Shown here piece after piece: positions 9,305 to 19,361 of a stretch of DNA of 64,000 nt. How positions within the stretch are numbered: position 1 is the stretch's first letter; the number at the start of each line of letters is the position of its first letter. The position numbers and the translations under genes are program-made. The notes under the pieces were generated by a model. It made no database searches. It saw only the letters and a list, made by a program, of their open reading frames with translations, and had not been told where the DNA came from. This DNA comes from Orientallactaga sibirica (Eukaryota > Chordata > Mammalia > Rodentia > Dipodidae): positions 5,511,501-5,575,500 of the forward strand of contig JAEOAD010000015.1 in assembly GCA_036365145.1 (NCBI GenBank), in the 5' to 3' direction.

Positions 9305-9463
9305 GTGTTTTCCATGAACAAATAATAAATGTTTTAGAAGACAGCTATGTTTAGCCTGACATAAATATCACATAATAAATTTATACATGTATCAAAACAT
9401 CACATGATACCCTATAAATATGTACAATTTATATTTTCATAAATCAATTAAAAATAAATTTAA
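9305..9463 (+). mobile_element. L1M 3' terminus
   Basis: Resumes the L1 of 8192-8932: ACATGTATCAAAACATCAC, CCCTATAAATATGTACAATT, then TCAATTAAAAATAAA as the terminal A-rich end. Confidence 0.82.
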
Positions 9464-9606
9464 ACAGGGTGTGGTGGCACAAGCCTTTAATCCCAGCACT
9501 CAGGAGGCAGAGGTAGGAGGATCAACTGAAGTTTGAGGCGACCCTGAGACTACATAGTGAATTCTAGGTCAGCCTGGGCTAGAGTGAAACAACTACCTCA
9601 AAAAAT
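9464..9606 (+). mobile_element. B1 SINE
   Basis: CAGGGTGTGGTGGCACAAGCC to ACTACCTCAAAAAAT. It lies 12 bp before the start of the tandem duplication. Confidence 0.9.
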
Positions 9607-9672
9607 ACATTTAAAATTTCTGTCACACTAATCCATATAATTTTATGATTTAAGTATAAGTTTAAGAATAAA

Positions 9673-9797
9673 TGTGGCCTTTAATCCCAGGACTTGGGAG
9701 GCCAAGGTCGGAGGATCACTGTAAATTCAAGGCCACCCTGAGACTACATAGTGAATTCCAGGTCAGCCTGGGCTAAAGTGAGATCTTATCTTGAAAA
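9673..9797 (+). mobile_element. B1 SINE, 5' truncated (duplication copy 1)
   Basis: Lacks the usual GCCGGGCGTGGTGG start. Begins at TGTGGCCTTTAATCCC and runs to CTTGAAAAATAAAAG. Confidence 0.88.
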
Positions 9798-10001
9798 ATA
9801 AAAGAAAAGAATGTGAAAATCTTAAAATAAAATTTTTATTCTATTAATAAATGAGTTCCTTTGTATATCATTTTATTTTTATTTCAAACTTACTCTATAA
9901 TCAACTAGTTGTTGTAGGCTTTAGATAGGATTATATGAACTTATGAACTCTGAATATAGTAAGCTAGCTCTCAAAGTGATGGGCCTCAAAATCTGAAAGC
10001 T

Positions 10002-10213
10002 GGTGCTGGAGAGATGGCTCATTAAGGTGCTTCCCTGCAAAACCTAATCAGCAGGTTTGATTCCCCAGTACCCATGTAAAGCCAGATGAACAAAGTGGTG
10101 CAGGCATCTGGAGTTCATCTGCAGTAGACAGAGGCCCTGATGTGCCCATTCTATCTGTCTCTATTCTCTCTATCCCTCTCTGCTTACAAATAAAAAAGTA
10201 TATTTTTAAAAAT
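10002..10213 (+). mobile_element. DIP SINE (duplication copy 1)
   Basis: GGTGCTGGAGAGATGGCTC to CTTACAAATAAAAAAG. Exact 10-bp duplication TCTGAAAGCT at 9992-10001 and 10214-10223. Confidence 0.93.
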
Positions 10214-10522
10214 TCTGAAAGCTTCCTAGCCTGATGGTTGGTTTCAATGTGCAGGAAAAAGGAAGAGGAGGAGGAGGAAAGTGAGAGAGAGAGAGATCCA
10301 CTGTATAAGAATTAAAAAAAAAAAAACCAGAAATGTTCTGTTCTCTATGGTGGAATCAGGAAAGGCTTCATTAAAGTGCCGCAGAGGCAGATAAAGGAAA
10401 ATGGAAAACATTAAAGGGGCACTAAGAACAGAAGTTTGAAATAGCATTCCTTGTCACGAACAAATAAAAAGTTCCACTTTCACTTAGAATAAAGAAAGCC
10501 AGAAAAGCATGTCATTCCCACC

Positions 10523-10878
10523 CGTGGTGGTTTGATCAGGTACCCCCCCCCCCATAAATTTAGGTGTTCTGAAAGCTAGGTTCTCAGCTGATGGAGATTT
10601 GGGAATTAACACCTCCTGGAGGCAGTGTATTGTTGGGGGCGGGCTTATGGGTATTACAGCCAGAGGCCCCTTGCCAATGTTTGGCACACTCTCCTATTCC
10701 TGTTGTCTACCTGATGTTGGCCAGGAGGTGATGTCCACCCTCTGCTCATGCCATCGTCTTCCCTGCCATCATAAAACTTCCCCCTTGAGCCTGTAAGCCA
10801 AAATAAACCTCTTTTTTTCCCCCACAGGCTGCTCTTGGTTGGGTGATTTCTGCCAGCAATTTGAACCTGACTGCAACA
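10523..10878 (+). mobile_element. Solo MaLR-type LTR (duplication copy 1)
   Basis: 356-bp LTR with exact 5-bp duplication CCACC (10518-10522 and 10879-10883). Contains GGTGTTCTGAAAGCTAGG, TGCTCATGCCATCGTC, GTAAGCCAAAATAAACC (polyadenylation signal region) and ends CTGACTGCAACA. The same family is antisense at 61461. Confidence 0.85.
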
Positions 10879-10883
10879 CCACC

Positions 10884-11824
10884 CTAATGAGGAAAAAAAC
10901 CTATCTATAAAATCAAAACTTCTCATGATTAACAAACAATTGAGGTTACAAATCAATGAAGTACATTTAATGCTTACCAAGTAAACCTAATAAAATTCCA
11001 AGAAAATTTTATTCTTCTCCTTGGAGGAATGAGCTCCTCGAAGGAAAGACTATATACACAAATTCTTTGGCAGGTCACAGAAAAAGGAAGTGGGTAACAT
11101 ACAAAAGTATAAAAACAACCGGCTAAAATTTTAACAAACTGCAATGGCTGAGGCCTCCTAGACACAGAACTCAAACTGGAAGGTGATCTCCACATGCCTT
11201 AAATGGGTGCTCCCAAGAAAGATGAGAACTAAGAGAGGACATCATGGAGGCATTGTGCAGGAGTCTAAGAATAACCCAAGGTCTTGTCTGGATTCCCTAA
11301 CATGGGCGGAAGAAAACAAACAAACAACTAAAGTCACTAGAGAAAAACAGAAAACCCTCTCACTTCAGGCAAAAAACATTGTTTCAGCGAACAGACACAA
11401 CATGCCTCTATCTTTTGGGAGGAGATTGGGATTTTGGAAAGCACTTGACCATGGGACACAGAATATTGGTGCTAAGGGAAAGGAATAAGAAAAGGTAACA
11501 AAGGATTCTGCACCAATCACAAGGAGTATTACTGTTGAATACCGATCCAAATAAATGGCAGGATATGACTTCCACAAGGAAGGGCGGACAGGAATGCTAA
11601 TAAAACCCAAACTTCAATGCCCCAACAAATGGCCTGACTACGATTTAATCTAGAACAAAGAGAAGTCTCCCTGCTCCAGAAACACAGCAGAAGGAAACAA
11701 TGTCTACCACTGGAGGTGGTCAAATGCATAAAATGAAATTCCTCCATGGTACAGATGTGCAACAGCTTATAAAAGATGACAGTGGTAGCAGAACACAGGA
11801 AAAAAAAAAACATCTTATATCAAA
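10884..11824. other. Unassigned block (repeated at 13358-14300)
   Basis: About 940 bp of AT-rich sequence with no recognised gene or repeat. Open frames of up to about 100 codons on both strands lack homology I recognise, and homopolymer changes in the second copy shift some of them. It might be old L1 5' sequence, given the L1 fragments downstream. Confidence 0.4.
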
Positions 11825-11955
11825 GCCAGGCATGATGGCACCTGCCTTTAGTCCTAGCACTCCTGAGGCTGAGGTAGGAGGATTGCCAACCTAGGGCTAG
11901 AGTGAGGTCCAGGTCAACCTGCACTGGAGTGAGAGTTTACCTGGGGGAAAAAAAA
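11825..11955 (+). mobile_element. B1 SINE, diverged (duplication copy 1)
   Basis: GCCAGGCATGATGGCACC to GTTTACCTGGGGG. The central region is rearranged: GCCAACCTAGGGCTAGAGTG replaces the usual GTGAGTTCGAGG block. Confidence 0.85.
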
Positions 11956-12147
11956 CCTAAATAAAGAAATAATCTTATATCACTATATGCTGTGATCTAG
12001 ACAAGCAATAGCAGACACCAGCTTGAGAAGTCTGAGGTTGGTGTATACACAAGGTAATGACAGCAAATCCAAACAAGCTCAACTCCTAACACATCTGTCA
12101 CACTAATCCATATAATTTTATGATTTAAGTATAAGTTTAAGAATAAA

Positions 12148-12272
12148 TGTGGCCTTTAATCCCAGGACTTGGGAGGCCAAGGTCGGAGGATCACTGTAAA
12201 TTCAAGGCCACCCTGAGACTACATAGTGAATTCCAGGTCAGCCTGGGCTAAAGTGAGATCTTATCTTGAAAA
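12148..12272 (+). mobile_element. B1 SINE, 5' truncated (duplication copy 2)
   Basis: Counterpart of 9673-9797 at an offset of 2475. No difference seen. Confidence 0.88.
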
Positions 12273-12476
12273 ATAAAAGAAAAGAATGTGAAAATCTTAA
12301 AATAAAATTTTTATTCTATTAATAAATGAGTTCCTTTGTATATCATTTTATTTTTATTTCAAACTTACTCTATAATCAACTAGTTGTTGTAGGCTTTAGA
12401 TAGGATTATATGAACTTATGAACTCTGAATATAGTAAGCTAGCTCTCAAAGTGATGGGCCTCAAAATCTGAAAGCT

Positions 12477-12688
12477 GGTGCTGGAGAGATGGCTCATTAA
12501 GGTGCTTCCCTGCAAAACCTAATCAGCAGGTTTGATTCCCCAGTACCCATGTAAAGCCAGATGAACAAAGTGGTGCAGGCATCTGGAGTTCATCTGCAGT
12601 AGACAGAGGCCCTGATGTGCCCATTCTATCTGTCTCTATTCTCTCTATCCCTCTCTGCTTACAAATAAAAAAGTATATTTTTAAAAAT
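12477..12688 (+). mobile_element. DIP SINE (duplication copy 2)
   Basis: Counterpart of 10002-10213 with the same flanks (TCTGAAAGCT at 12467-12476 and 12689-12698). It arose by the segmental duplication, not by separate retroposition. Confidence 0.93.
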
Positions 12689-12997
12689 TCTGAAAGCTTC
12701 CTAGCCTGATGGTTGGTTTCAATGTGCAGGAAAAAGGAAGAGGAGGAGGAGGAGGAAAGAGAGAGAGAGAGATCCACTGTATAAGAATTAAAAAAAAAAA
12801 ACCAGAAATGTTCTGTTCTCTATGGTGGAATCAGGAAAGACTTCATTAAAGTGCCGCAGAGGCAGATAAAGGAAAATGGAAAACATTAAAGGGGCACTAA
12901 GAACAGAAGTTTGAAATAGCATTCCTTGTCACGAACAAATAAAAAGTTCCACTTTCACTTAGAATAAAGAAAGCCAGAAAAGCATGTCATTCCCACC

Positions 12998-13352
12998 CGT
13001 GGTGGTTTGATCAGGTACCCCCCCCCCCATAAATTTAGGTGTTCTGAAAGCTAGGTTCTCAGCTGATGGAGATTTGGGAATTAACACCTCCTGGAGGCAG
13101 TGTATTGTTGGGGGCGGGCTTATGGGTATTACAGCCAGAGGCCCCTTGCCAATGTTTGGCACACTCTCCTATTCCTGTTGTCTACCTGATGTTGGCCAGG
13201 AGGTGATGTCCACCCTCTGCTCATGCCATCGTCTTCCCTGCCATCATAAAACTTCCCCCTTGAGCCTGTAAGCCAAAATAAACCTCTTTTTTTCCCCACA
13301 GGCTGCTCTTGGTTGGGTGATTTCTGCCAGCAATTTGAACCTGACTGCAACA
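12998..13352 (+). mobile_element. Solo MaLR-type LTR (duplication copy 2)
   Basis: Counterpart of 10523-10878, one C shorter in the C-run before ACAGGCTGC. CCACC flanks are kept (12993-12997 and 13353-13357). Confidence 0.85.
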
Positions 13353-13357
13353 CCACC

Positions 13358-14300
13358 CTAATGAGGAAAAAAACCTATCTATAAAATCAAAACTTCTCAT
13401 GATTAACAAACAATTGAGGTTACAAATCAATGAAGTACATTTAATGCTTACCAAGTAAACCTAATAAAATTCCAAGAAAATTTTATTCTTCTCCTTGGAG
13501 GAATGAGCTCCTCGAAGGAAAGACTATATACACAAATTCTTTGGCAGGTCACAGAAAAAGGAAGTGGGTAACATACAAAAGTATAAAAAACAACCGGCTA
13601 AAATTTTAACAAACTGCAATGGCTGAGGCCTCCCTAGACACAGAACTCAAACTGGAAGGTGATCTCCACATGCCTTAAATGGGTGCTCCCAAGAAAGATG
13701 AGAACTAAGAGAGGACATCATGGAGGCATTGTGCAGGAGTCTAAGAATAACCCAAGGTCTTGTCTGGATTCCCTAACATGGGCGGAAGAAAACAAACAAA
13801 CAACTAAAGTCACTAGAGAAAAAACAGAAAACCCTCTCACTTCAGGCAAAAAACATTGTTTCAGCGAACAGACACAACATGCCTCTATCTTTTGGGAGGA
13901 GATTGGGATTTTGGAAAGCACTTGACCATGGGACACAGAATATTGGTGCTAAGGGAAAGGAATAAGAAAAGGTAACAAAGGATTCTGCACCAATCACAAG
14001 GAGTATTACTGTTGAATACCGATCCAAATAAATGGCAGGATATGACTTCCACAAGGAAGGGCGGACAGGAATGCTAATAAAACCCAAACTTCAATGCCCC
14101 AACAAATGGCCTGACTACGATTTAATCTAGAACAAAGAGAAGTCTCCCTGCTCCAGAAACACAGCAGAAGGAAACAATGTCTACCACTGGAGGTGGTCAA
14201 ATGCATAAAATGAAATTCCTCCATGGTACAGATGTGCAACAGCTTATAAAAGATGACAGTGGTAGCAGAACACAGGAAAAAAAAAACATCTTATATCAAA
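13358..14300. other. Unassigned block (second copy of 10884-11824)
   Basis: Differs from the first copy by extra single bases in AAAAAC, CCTCC and GAGAAAAA runs. The frame lengths differ between copies for that reason, which argues against coding function. Confidence 0.4.
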
Positions 14301-14430
14301 GCCAGGCATGATGGCACCTGCCTTTAGTCCTAGCACTCCTGAGGCTGAGGTAGGAGGATTGCCAACCTAGGGCTAGAGTGAGGTCCAGGTCAACCTGCAC
14401 TGGAGTGAGAGTTTACCTGGGGGAAAAAAA
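14301..14430 (+). mobile_element. B1 SINE, diverged (duplication copy 2)
   Basis: Counterpart of 11825-11955 with the same internal rearrangement. Confidence 0.85.
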
Positions 14431-14569
14431 ACCTAAATAAAGAAATAATCTTATATCACTATATGCTGTGATCTAGACAAGCAATAGCAGACACCAGCTT
14501 GAGAAGTCTGAGGTTGGTGTATACACAAGGTAATGACAGCAAATCCAAACAAGCTCAACTCCTAACACA

Positions 14570-14870
14570 CTAAATCAACCTGCAGCACACACAGCCTAAC
14601 AGAGGAAGCAGCAGAAGAGGATCACCTTCACACAAGGTCATGAGTGTAAATCAAAAAGTATGAGGCATGTACAAAAGCAGAAAAAAGAACCCTCTACTCG
14701 CAGATAAAGCAACCAAGAGAACCAGAAGATTTCCGTTGTTGAACCTATTTTAATCTAACTATAAATAATATGTTAAATAATCTCGTAAAAACTGTCAACT
14801 GCAGGTACTAGAAATATTAAAGGGAGGTCTTGAAGCAGGAGCATAATATCACTGAAAATGTTTCTACAAA
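14570..14870 (+). mobile_element. Possible L1 5'/ORF1 remnant
   Basis: A-rich sequence with blocks such as GAAGCAGCAGAAGAGGATC and CAGATAAAGCAACCAAGAG that loosely resemble an old L1 upstream of ORF2. It precedes the clear ORF2 fragments at 17880. Weak assignment; otherwise unassigned. Confidence 0.3.
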
Positions 14871-14884
14871 AAATAAGCAAGGGA

Positions 14885-15050
14885 GCCGGGCGTGGTGGTG
14901 CACCCCTTTAATCCCAGCACTCAGGAGTCAGAGGTAGGAGGATCACCGTGAGTTCAAGGCCACCCTGAGACTACACAGTGAATTCCAGGTCAGCCTGGGC
15001 AGAGTGAGACCCTACCTCGAAAAACCAAAAAATAAAAAATAAATAAATAA
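14885..15050 (+). mobile_element. B1 SINE
   Basis: GCCGGGCGTGGTGGTGCACC to CCTACCTCGAAAAACC. The flank AAAATAAGCAAGGG occurs on both sides, so this is a clean insertion. Confidence 0.94.
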
Positions 15051-15061
15051 AAAATAAGCAA

Positions 15062-15298
15062 GGGGCTGGAGGGATGGCTCAGCAGTTAAGGTGCTTACTT
15101 GCAAAGCCAAAGGACCCAGGTTTGATTCTCCAGGACCCATGTAAGCCACATGCACAAGGGGGCACATGCATCTGGAGTTCGTTTGCAGTGCTGGAGGCCC
15201 TAGCACACCATTCCCTTTCTCTCTTACTCGCTTGTGTGCTCGCTCTCTCTCTCTTTGCCTCTTTCTCTCTGTCAAATAAATAAAAATAAACATAAAAT
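15062..15298 (+). mobile_element. DIP SINE
   Basis: GGGGCTGGAGGGATGGCTC to CAAATAAATAAAAAT. Its start overlaps the second copy of the upstream B1 duplication. Confidence 0.93.
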
Positions 15299-15299
15299 A

Positions 15300-15300
<1 letters not shown>

Positions 15301-15334
<34 letters not shown>

Positions 15335-15476
15335 GTTTTTTGAGGTAGGATCTCACTCTAGCCCAGGCTGGCCTGGAATTCACTCTGTATTCTCAGGGTG
15401 GCCTCAAACTCATGGCAATCCTCCTACCTCTGCCTCCTGAGTGCTGAGATTAAAGGTGCACGCCACCACTCTTGGC
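15301..15476 (-). mobile_element. B1 SINE, antisense, 32-T run
   Basis: A T-run of about 32, then GGTTTTTTGAGGTAGGATCTC to CACCACTCTTGGC. The long pure tail suggests a fairly recent insertion. Confidence 0.93.
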
Positions 15477-15558
15477 AAAAATCCATTTTTTAAAAAATGT
15501 TTGTTCACTAGGTTATTCACTAACTAAACAAAGAATAGTACCAATAATGTGGAGCTAA

Positions 15559-15583
15559 ATATATATATATATATATATATATA
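15559..15583. repeat. (AT)n microsatellite
   Basis: Twelve to thirteen AT units directly before a B1. Confidence 0.93.
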
Positions 15584-15586
15584 GAA

Positions 15587-15737
15587 GCCAGGCGTGGTGG
15601 TGCACGCCTTTAATCCCAGCACTTAAGAGGTCGAAGTTGGAGGATTACTGTGAGTTGAAGGCCACCCTGAGAATACAGACTAGAGAGTGAATTCCAAGTC
15701 AGCCTGGGCTAGACTGAGACCCTACCTTGAAAAAATA
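15587..15737 (+). mobile_element. B1 SINE
   Basis: GCCAGGCGTGGTGGTGCACGC to CCTACCTTGAAAAAAT, with an extra ACAGACTAGAGAG stretch in the middle. Confidence 0.92.
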
Positions 15738-15867
15738 TATAGAAATAAAATATGTAATAATATTGCATAAGATGGGAGGTAGAAAACTGAAGCATAAAGA
15801 AGCCAGATGACATAGAAAGTAGCATATTATTTTAAGAAAGAATGTGGTATGTTAAAGACAAATCTTC

Positions 15868-16207
15868 TGTGTGTAGATATGTGTGAGATGTGGTACATAC
15901 ATGTACAGGTACAGATGTATGGACTCCATGAGTGTCCATGTGGATGCCTAGATGAGAGTATTAGGTGCCCTTTCCGGATCACTCATCCATGTATTTCACT
16001 TAGATCGGGCCTCTCCCTCAACCCAGAGCTACTGTCAGTGGTGAGCAGTGCTCTGGTTTTTGCCCCCTGCAGACTAGGGTTACAGATGTTTATAGGCTCA
16101 TCTAGCTTTCTGCATGGGTTCTGGACAGTTAAATTTGGTGATCTCAGGCCCGAGAGCCCTTATGCCTAAACAACAAGTGGTCTTAACCACTGAGCCATCT
16201 CCCCAGC
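15868..16207 (-). mobile_element. B4-type SINE, antisense
   Basis: Ends with GTGGTCTTAACCACTGAGCCATC and TCCCCAGCTC (reverse tRNA-like head). It contains a degenerate reverse B1 core (GCAGACTAGGGTTACAGATG) and begins in GT-rich sequence, the B4 arrangement in reverse. Confidence 0.6.
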
Positions 16208-16226
16208 TCTAAAGATTTATCTTTGG

Positions 16227-16421
16227 GGGACTGGAGAGATGGCTTAGTGGTTAAGCGCTTGCCTGTGAAGCCTAAGGACCCCGGTTTGAGGCTCAATTCC
16301 CCAGTACACACATAAGTTAAATGCACAAGGTGGCGCATGAGTCTGGAGATTATTTGCAGTGGCTGGAAGCCCTGGTGCGCCCATTCTCTCTCTCTGCCTC
16401 TTTCTCTCTGTCTGTTGCTAA

Positions 16422-16480
<59 letters not shown>

Positions 16481-16495
16481 AATTTTTTTAAAGAT
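16227..16495 (+). mobile_element. DIP SINE, 'GAGGCTC' variant, long (AAAT)n tail
   Basis: The B box reads GGTTTGAGGCTCAATTCC, with a 7-bp insertion also seen at 22270 and 59015. The tail carries about 15 AAAT units. Flanks AAAGATTTATCTTT and AAAGATAAATCTTT form the target duplication. Confidence 0.92.
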
Positions 16496-16500
16496 AAATC

Positions 16501-16736
16501 TTTTTTTCTGGAGAGAGACACAGAGAGAGAGGGAGAGGAAAACAGAGAATGGGCACGCCAGCAGCCTCTCAGCCGCTGTGAACTAACTCCAGATGTGTGC
16601 GCCCCCTTGTGGGCAAGTGCAGCACTGCGCCCTTGCATCACTTTGCATATGGCTAAATGTGGGACCTGGAGATTGGAACTGACATTCTTAGGCTTAGCAG
16701 GCAGGCACCTTAACCACTAAGCCATCTCTCCAGCCC
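16501..16736 (-). mobile_element. DIP-L SINE, antisense
   Basis: Carries the long-form block GCGCCCCCTTGTGGGCAAGTGC then TGCGCCCTTGCATCAC. Ends CCATCTCTCCAGCCC. It faces the DIP at 16227. Confidence 0.93.
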
Positions 16737-16744
16737 AAGATATA

Positions 16745-16747
<3 letters not shown>

Positions 16748-16783
<36 letters not shown>

Positions 16784-16829
16784 GTTTTTCGAGGTAGGGT
16801 TTCACTCTGGTCCAGGCTGACCTGGAATT
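16748..16829 (-). mobile_element. B1 SINE fragment, antisense
   Basis: A T-run of about 33, then GGTTTTTCGAGGTAGGGTTTC to CCTGGAATTA, where it stops (5' truncated). TATATCTTTTTT flanks both ends. Confidence 0.9.
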
Positions 16830-16844
16830 ATATCTTTTTTTAAA

Positions 16845-17020
16845 ATATGTTTATTTTTATTTATTTGCAAAGCAGAGAGAGATAGAAAAGGGACAGAGAG
16901 AACAGGCACACCGAACTCCAGACCCATGAGCTACTTTGTGTATCTGGCTTTATGTGGTATACCCAGGAATCAAACATGGGTCTTTAGGCTTTGCAGGTAA
17001 GCTGAGCCATCTCTATAGCC
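16845..17020 (-). mobile_element. DIP SINE, antisense, internally deleted
   Basis: ATTTATTTGCAAAGCAGAGAGAG to CATCTCTATAGCC. The GGGCCTCCAGCCACTGC block is missing. Confidence 0.85.
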
Positions 17021-17048
17021 TAAAGATATATCTTTCAAAATTTGGAGT

Positions 17049-17254
17049 AGTAGCTCTCAGCCAGGGATAATGCTCACCAACCCACACCTCTTATACACAT
17101 ACACTCACAATGATAACTTTTAGCACAATCTAAAGATTTTTTGGTTATCACAACTGGGTGGAAGCAGCAGTTAAAATTCCCATATTGCACATAGGGCAGC
17201 CACTTTCCTAAACAACAAAAAATTGTTTGCCCAAAATATCAATAATGCCAACAC
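17049..17254 (+). mobile_element. MER5A-like hAT-Charlie DNA transposon
   Basis: GTAGCTCTCAGCCAGGGATAA, GATTTTTTGGTTATCACAACT, CACATAGGGCAGCC and CCCAAAATATCAATAATGCC match the order of MER5A, a non-autonomous ancient mammalian transposon. Confidence 0.75.
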
Positions 17255-17271
17255 TAAAAACCTATGGCTTA

Positions 17272-17450
17272 GGCTGGGGAGATGGCTTAGTGGTTAAGGT
17301 GTTTGTTTGCAAAGCCAAAGGATCCAGATTTGATTCCCCAGGACCCACATAAGCCAGATTCACAAGGTGGTGCATGCATCTGGAGTTCATATGCAGTGGA
17401 TAGAGGCCCTTGTGCACCCATTCTTTCTCTCTCTCTCAAATAAATAAAAA
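17272..17450 (+). mobile_element. DIP SINE
   Basis: GGCTGGGGAGATGGCTTAG to CTCTCTCAAATAAATAAAA. It abuts an antisense DIP, making an inverted pair. Confidence 0.92.
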
Positions 17451-17473
17451 TTGTTTATTTGAGAGAGGTGGGG

Positions 17474-17528
<55 letters not shown>

Positions 17529-17667
17529 AGAGAAAAGAAAAGAAAGAAGCAGAGAGAAAAAGAGAGAGGCAGATAGACAACAGGCACGCCAGAGCCTCCA
17601 GCCACTGAACCTAGTCCCTTTGGCTTTGCAGGCAAGTGCCTTAACCACTAAGCCATTTCTCTAGACC
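17451..17667 (-). mobile_element. DIP SINE, antisense, deleted, with (GAAA)n
   Basis: TTGTTTATTTGAGAGAGG then about 14 GAAA units, the GCCTCCAGCCACTG block, a deletion, and GGCTTTGCAGGCAAGTGCC to CATTTCTCTAGACC. Confidence 0.88.
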
Positions 17668-17718
17668 AAAAATAAAATGTGTTTTAAAATACATGGCTTA
17701 CTCCTAGGGCAACATATG

Positions 17719-17733
17719 TATGTATGTATGTAT

Positions 17734-17781
<48 letters not shown>

Positions 17782-17786
17782 ATGTA

Positions 17787-17825
<39 letters not shown>
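17719..17825. repeat. Compound (TATG)n(TG)n(TA)n microsatellite
   Basis: TATG units, then about 16 TG, then TATG again, then about 13 TA units. Confidence 0.95.
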
Positions 17826-17826
<1 letters not shown>

Positions 17827-17879
17827 AAATATATAAAGCCAAAAATAGAGATAAAATGTAAAATGGAAAAATGATTAAT

Positions 17880-18310
17880 TCAATACAAGAAAAAATAAAA
17901 GATTTTTAAAATAGAAACAACTAGCAAGATTGAAATTTAAATCCAAACTTATCAATGATTACATTAAAATTATCTTAACACCCTAATTAAAGGGGTAAAT
18001 AATCAGAAAATAAGCCAAACAGATCTCCTCCACATTATGCACATTAAGAAATAGAAAAGACAAAAGGATAGGAAGGCTTAATCAACAGAATGAGAACAAA
18101 AAATTACTAAGATATCAAGGATCTGAAAGTACTATCAACTGACTTGGACCAAACTGACCATTTTAAAACATGCTGTACAACAGTCGAATATACATTCTTT
18201 TCAGGAGCACATGGAACATTTACTAAGACAGACCATATTCTGGACAATAAAAGAAACCTCAAGATATTTCAAGGAATTAAATTAGAATCAATAACTAGAA
18301 GACAGATTTA
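17880..18310 (+). mobile_element. L1 ORF2 remnant, fragment 1 (endonuclease region)
   Basis: AATATACATTCTTTTCAGGAGC, ACATGGAACATTTACTAAGAC, GACCATATTCTGGACAATAA match the L1 ORF2 endonuclease region. Multiple stops and frameshifts. First of a series of same-strand fragments extending to 27095. Confidence 0.72.
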
Positions 18311-18324
18311 AAAATTAACAAAAG

Positions 18325-18655
18325 GGGCATGGGGAGATGACTCGGTGGATAAAAGCACTGGTTGCACAAGCCTGAGGACTTGTGTTTGATCCTCAGCATC
18401 CACGTAACAAGCCAGACATGACCATGCCTGTAACACCAGTGCCAAGGGGGACAGACCCAGGAGGAATGTTGGGTCTTGCTGTTCAGACACTCTAATCAAA
18501 GCCTGCAAATTCCAGGTTCTACAAGAGGAATGTTGTCTCAAGAAAAGAAGGGGCAAAAGTGACAGAGGTAAACAGCAATGTTCTACCGTGGTCTCTGCAC
18601 ATGTGTGCCGAGGTTAAGTGCCTCTGTACATACACATGCACACACTCTGCACACA
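18325..18655 (+). mobile_element. B4-type SINE
   Basis: tRNA/ID-like head GGGAGATGACTCGGTGGATAA, CACTGGTTGCACAAGCCTGAGG, GTTTGATCCTCAGCATCC; a B1-like middle (GCCTGTAACACCAGTGCC); end with CTCTGCACATGTGTGC and CA-rich sequence. Confidence 0.65.
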
Positions 18656-18689
18656 CAGAAGTAGCAAAGAGATGGAAGTTAAACAACAC

Positions 18690-18895
18690 ACTTTTAAATA
18701 TTCCACAAGTCAAAGAGTAATTAGAAAATATTTAAAGAAAAATTAAAACATTGACATTTGTGGGGGTTACTACTAAAGTAGTTCTTGGAGAAAAATTTAC
18801 AGTATTAAATGCTTACATGAGCAATAAGAAAGAAGGAAGGGAGGAGAGAAAGAAAATGGAGAGAGGTGGAAAGGGCTAAAATTTAAATAACAACA
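18690..18895 (+). mobile_element. L1 ORF2 remnant, fragment 2
   Basis: GTTACTACTAAAGTAGTTCTTGG, AATTTACAGTATTAAATGC and TTACATGAGCAATAAG match the ORF2 segment after the endonuclease domain. Confidence 0.7.
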
Positions 18896-18907
18896 AAAAA
18901 GAAAACC

Positions 18908-19060
18908 TGTCTGGCATGGTGGCACATACCTTTAATCCCAGCACTTTGGAGGCAGAGGTAGGATGATTGCTGTGAGTTCGAGGCTACCCTGAGACTACAT
19001 AGTGAATTCCAGATTAGCCTGAAGTAGAGTAAGACCCTAACTTGAAAAACCAAAAACAGA
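18908..19060 (+). mobile_element. B1 SINE in L1
   Basis: CTGGCATGGTGGCACATACC to CCTAACTTGAAAAACC. It separates ORF2 fragments 2 and 3. Confidence 0.92.
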
Positions 19061-19069
19061 AGAAAAAAA

Positions 19070-19213
19070 AAAATCTATGAGACTAAAAACTAAGTCTTTA
19101 AAAAGTTCAATTAAATTAAATGAATTTCTTAGTAGAATGATTAAGAAATAAATGAAATGCCACAAGTTACAAATACCAGGAATGAGAGGGGAATGTCACT
19201 AGAGATTTTATAG
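19070..19213 (+). mobile_element. L1 ORF2 remnant, fragment 3
   Basis: GCCACAAGTTACAAATACCAGG, AATGAGAGGGGAATGTCACT, AGAGATTTTATAGAG; this corresponds to the region just before the reverse transcriptase. Confidence 0.68.
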
Positions 19214-19215
19214 AG

Positions 19216-19325
19216 TAGTACCCCCTTATCCACTGGGAATGTTTCTAAAGCCATATATAATACTGAATCTTACTTGAGTTTTCAAATATAATAAATACAA
19301 AAATTTAATGTGCATCAGCTAAGCA
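19216..19325 (-). mobile_element. Tigger/MER2-like DNA transposon fragment
   Basis: GTAGTACCCCCTTATCCACTGG and AATGTTTCTAAAGCCATATATAATAC resemble one terminal end of a Tigger-type element. Orientation is judged against the fuller copy at 27233. Confidence 0.45.
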
Positions 19326-19361
19326 CTTATCATACATTATGACCCTAAATTTTATTGTATT

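Larger units (their letters stand above)
9619..12093 (+). repeat. Tandem duplication, copy 1 (2475 bp)
   Basis: The segment from TCTGTCACACTAATCC to ACTCCTAACACA recurs head-to-tail at 12094-14569. Reading the copies side by side gives one clear substitution outside repeats (10365 G, 12840 A); the rest are length changes in A, C and AG/GGA runs. The junction shows no shared bases with either outer flank. Contents: a truncated B1, a DIP, a solo LTR, about 940 bp of unassigned sequence and a second B1. Confidence 0.95.
12094..14569 (+). repeat. Tandem duplication, copy 2 (2476 bp)
   Basis: Direct repeat of 9619-12093. After the last shared bases (CCTAACACA) it continues into unrelated CTAAATCAACCTGC, whereas copy 1 runs into the start of copy 2. 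Confidence 0.95.

Noticed and set aside
10484..10980. Open frames of 65-108 codons, repeated at 12959-13454
   Set aside because: They lie over a solo LTR and differ in length between the two copies of the duplication because of single-base homopolymer changes.
11183..11894. Open frames of 64-101 codons in the unassigned part of the duplication
   Set aside because: Overlapping frames on both strands, broken in the second copy by one-base indels; no recognised product.
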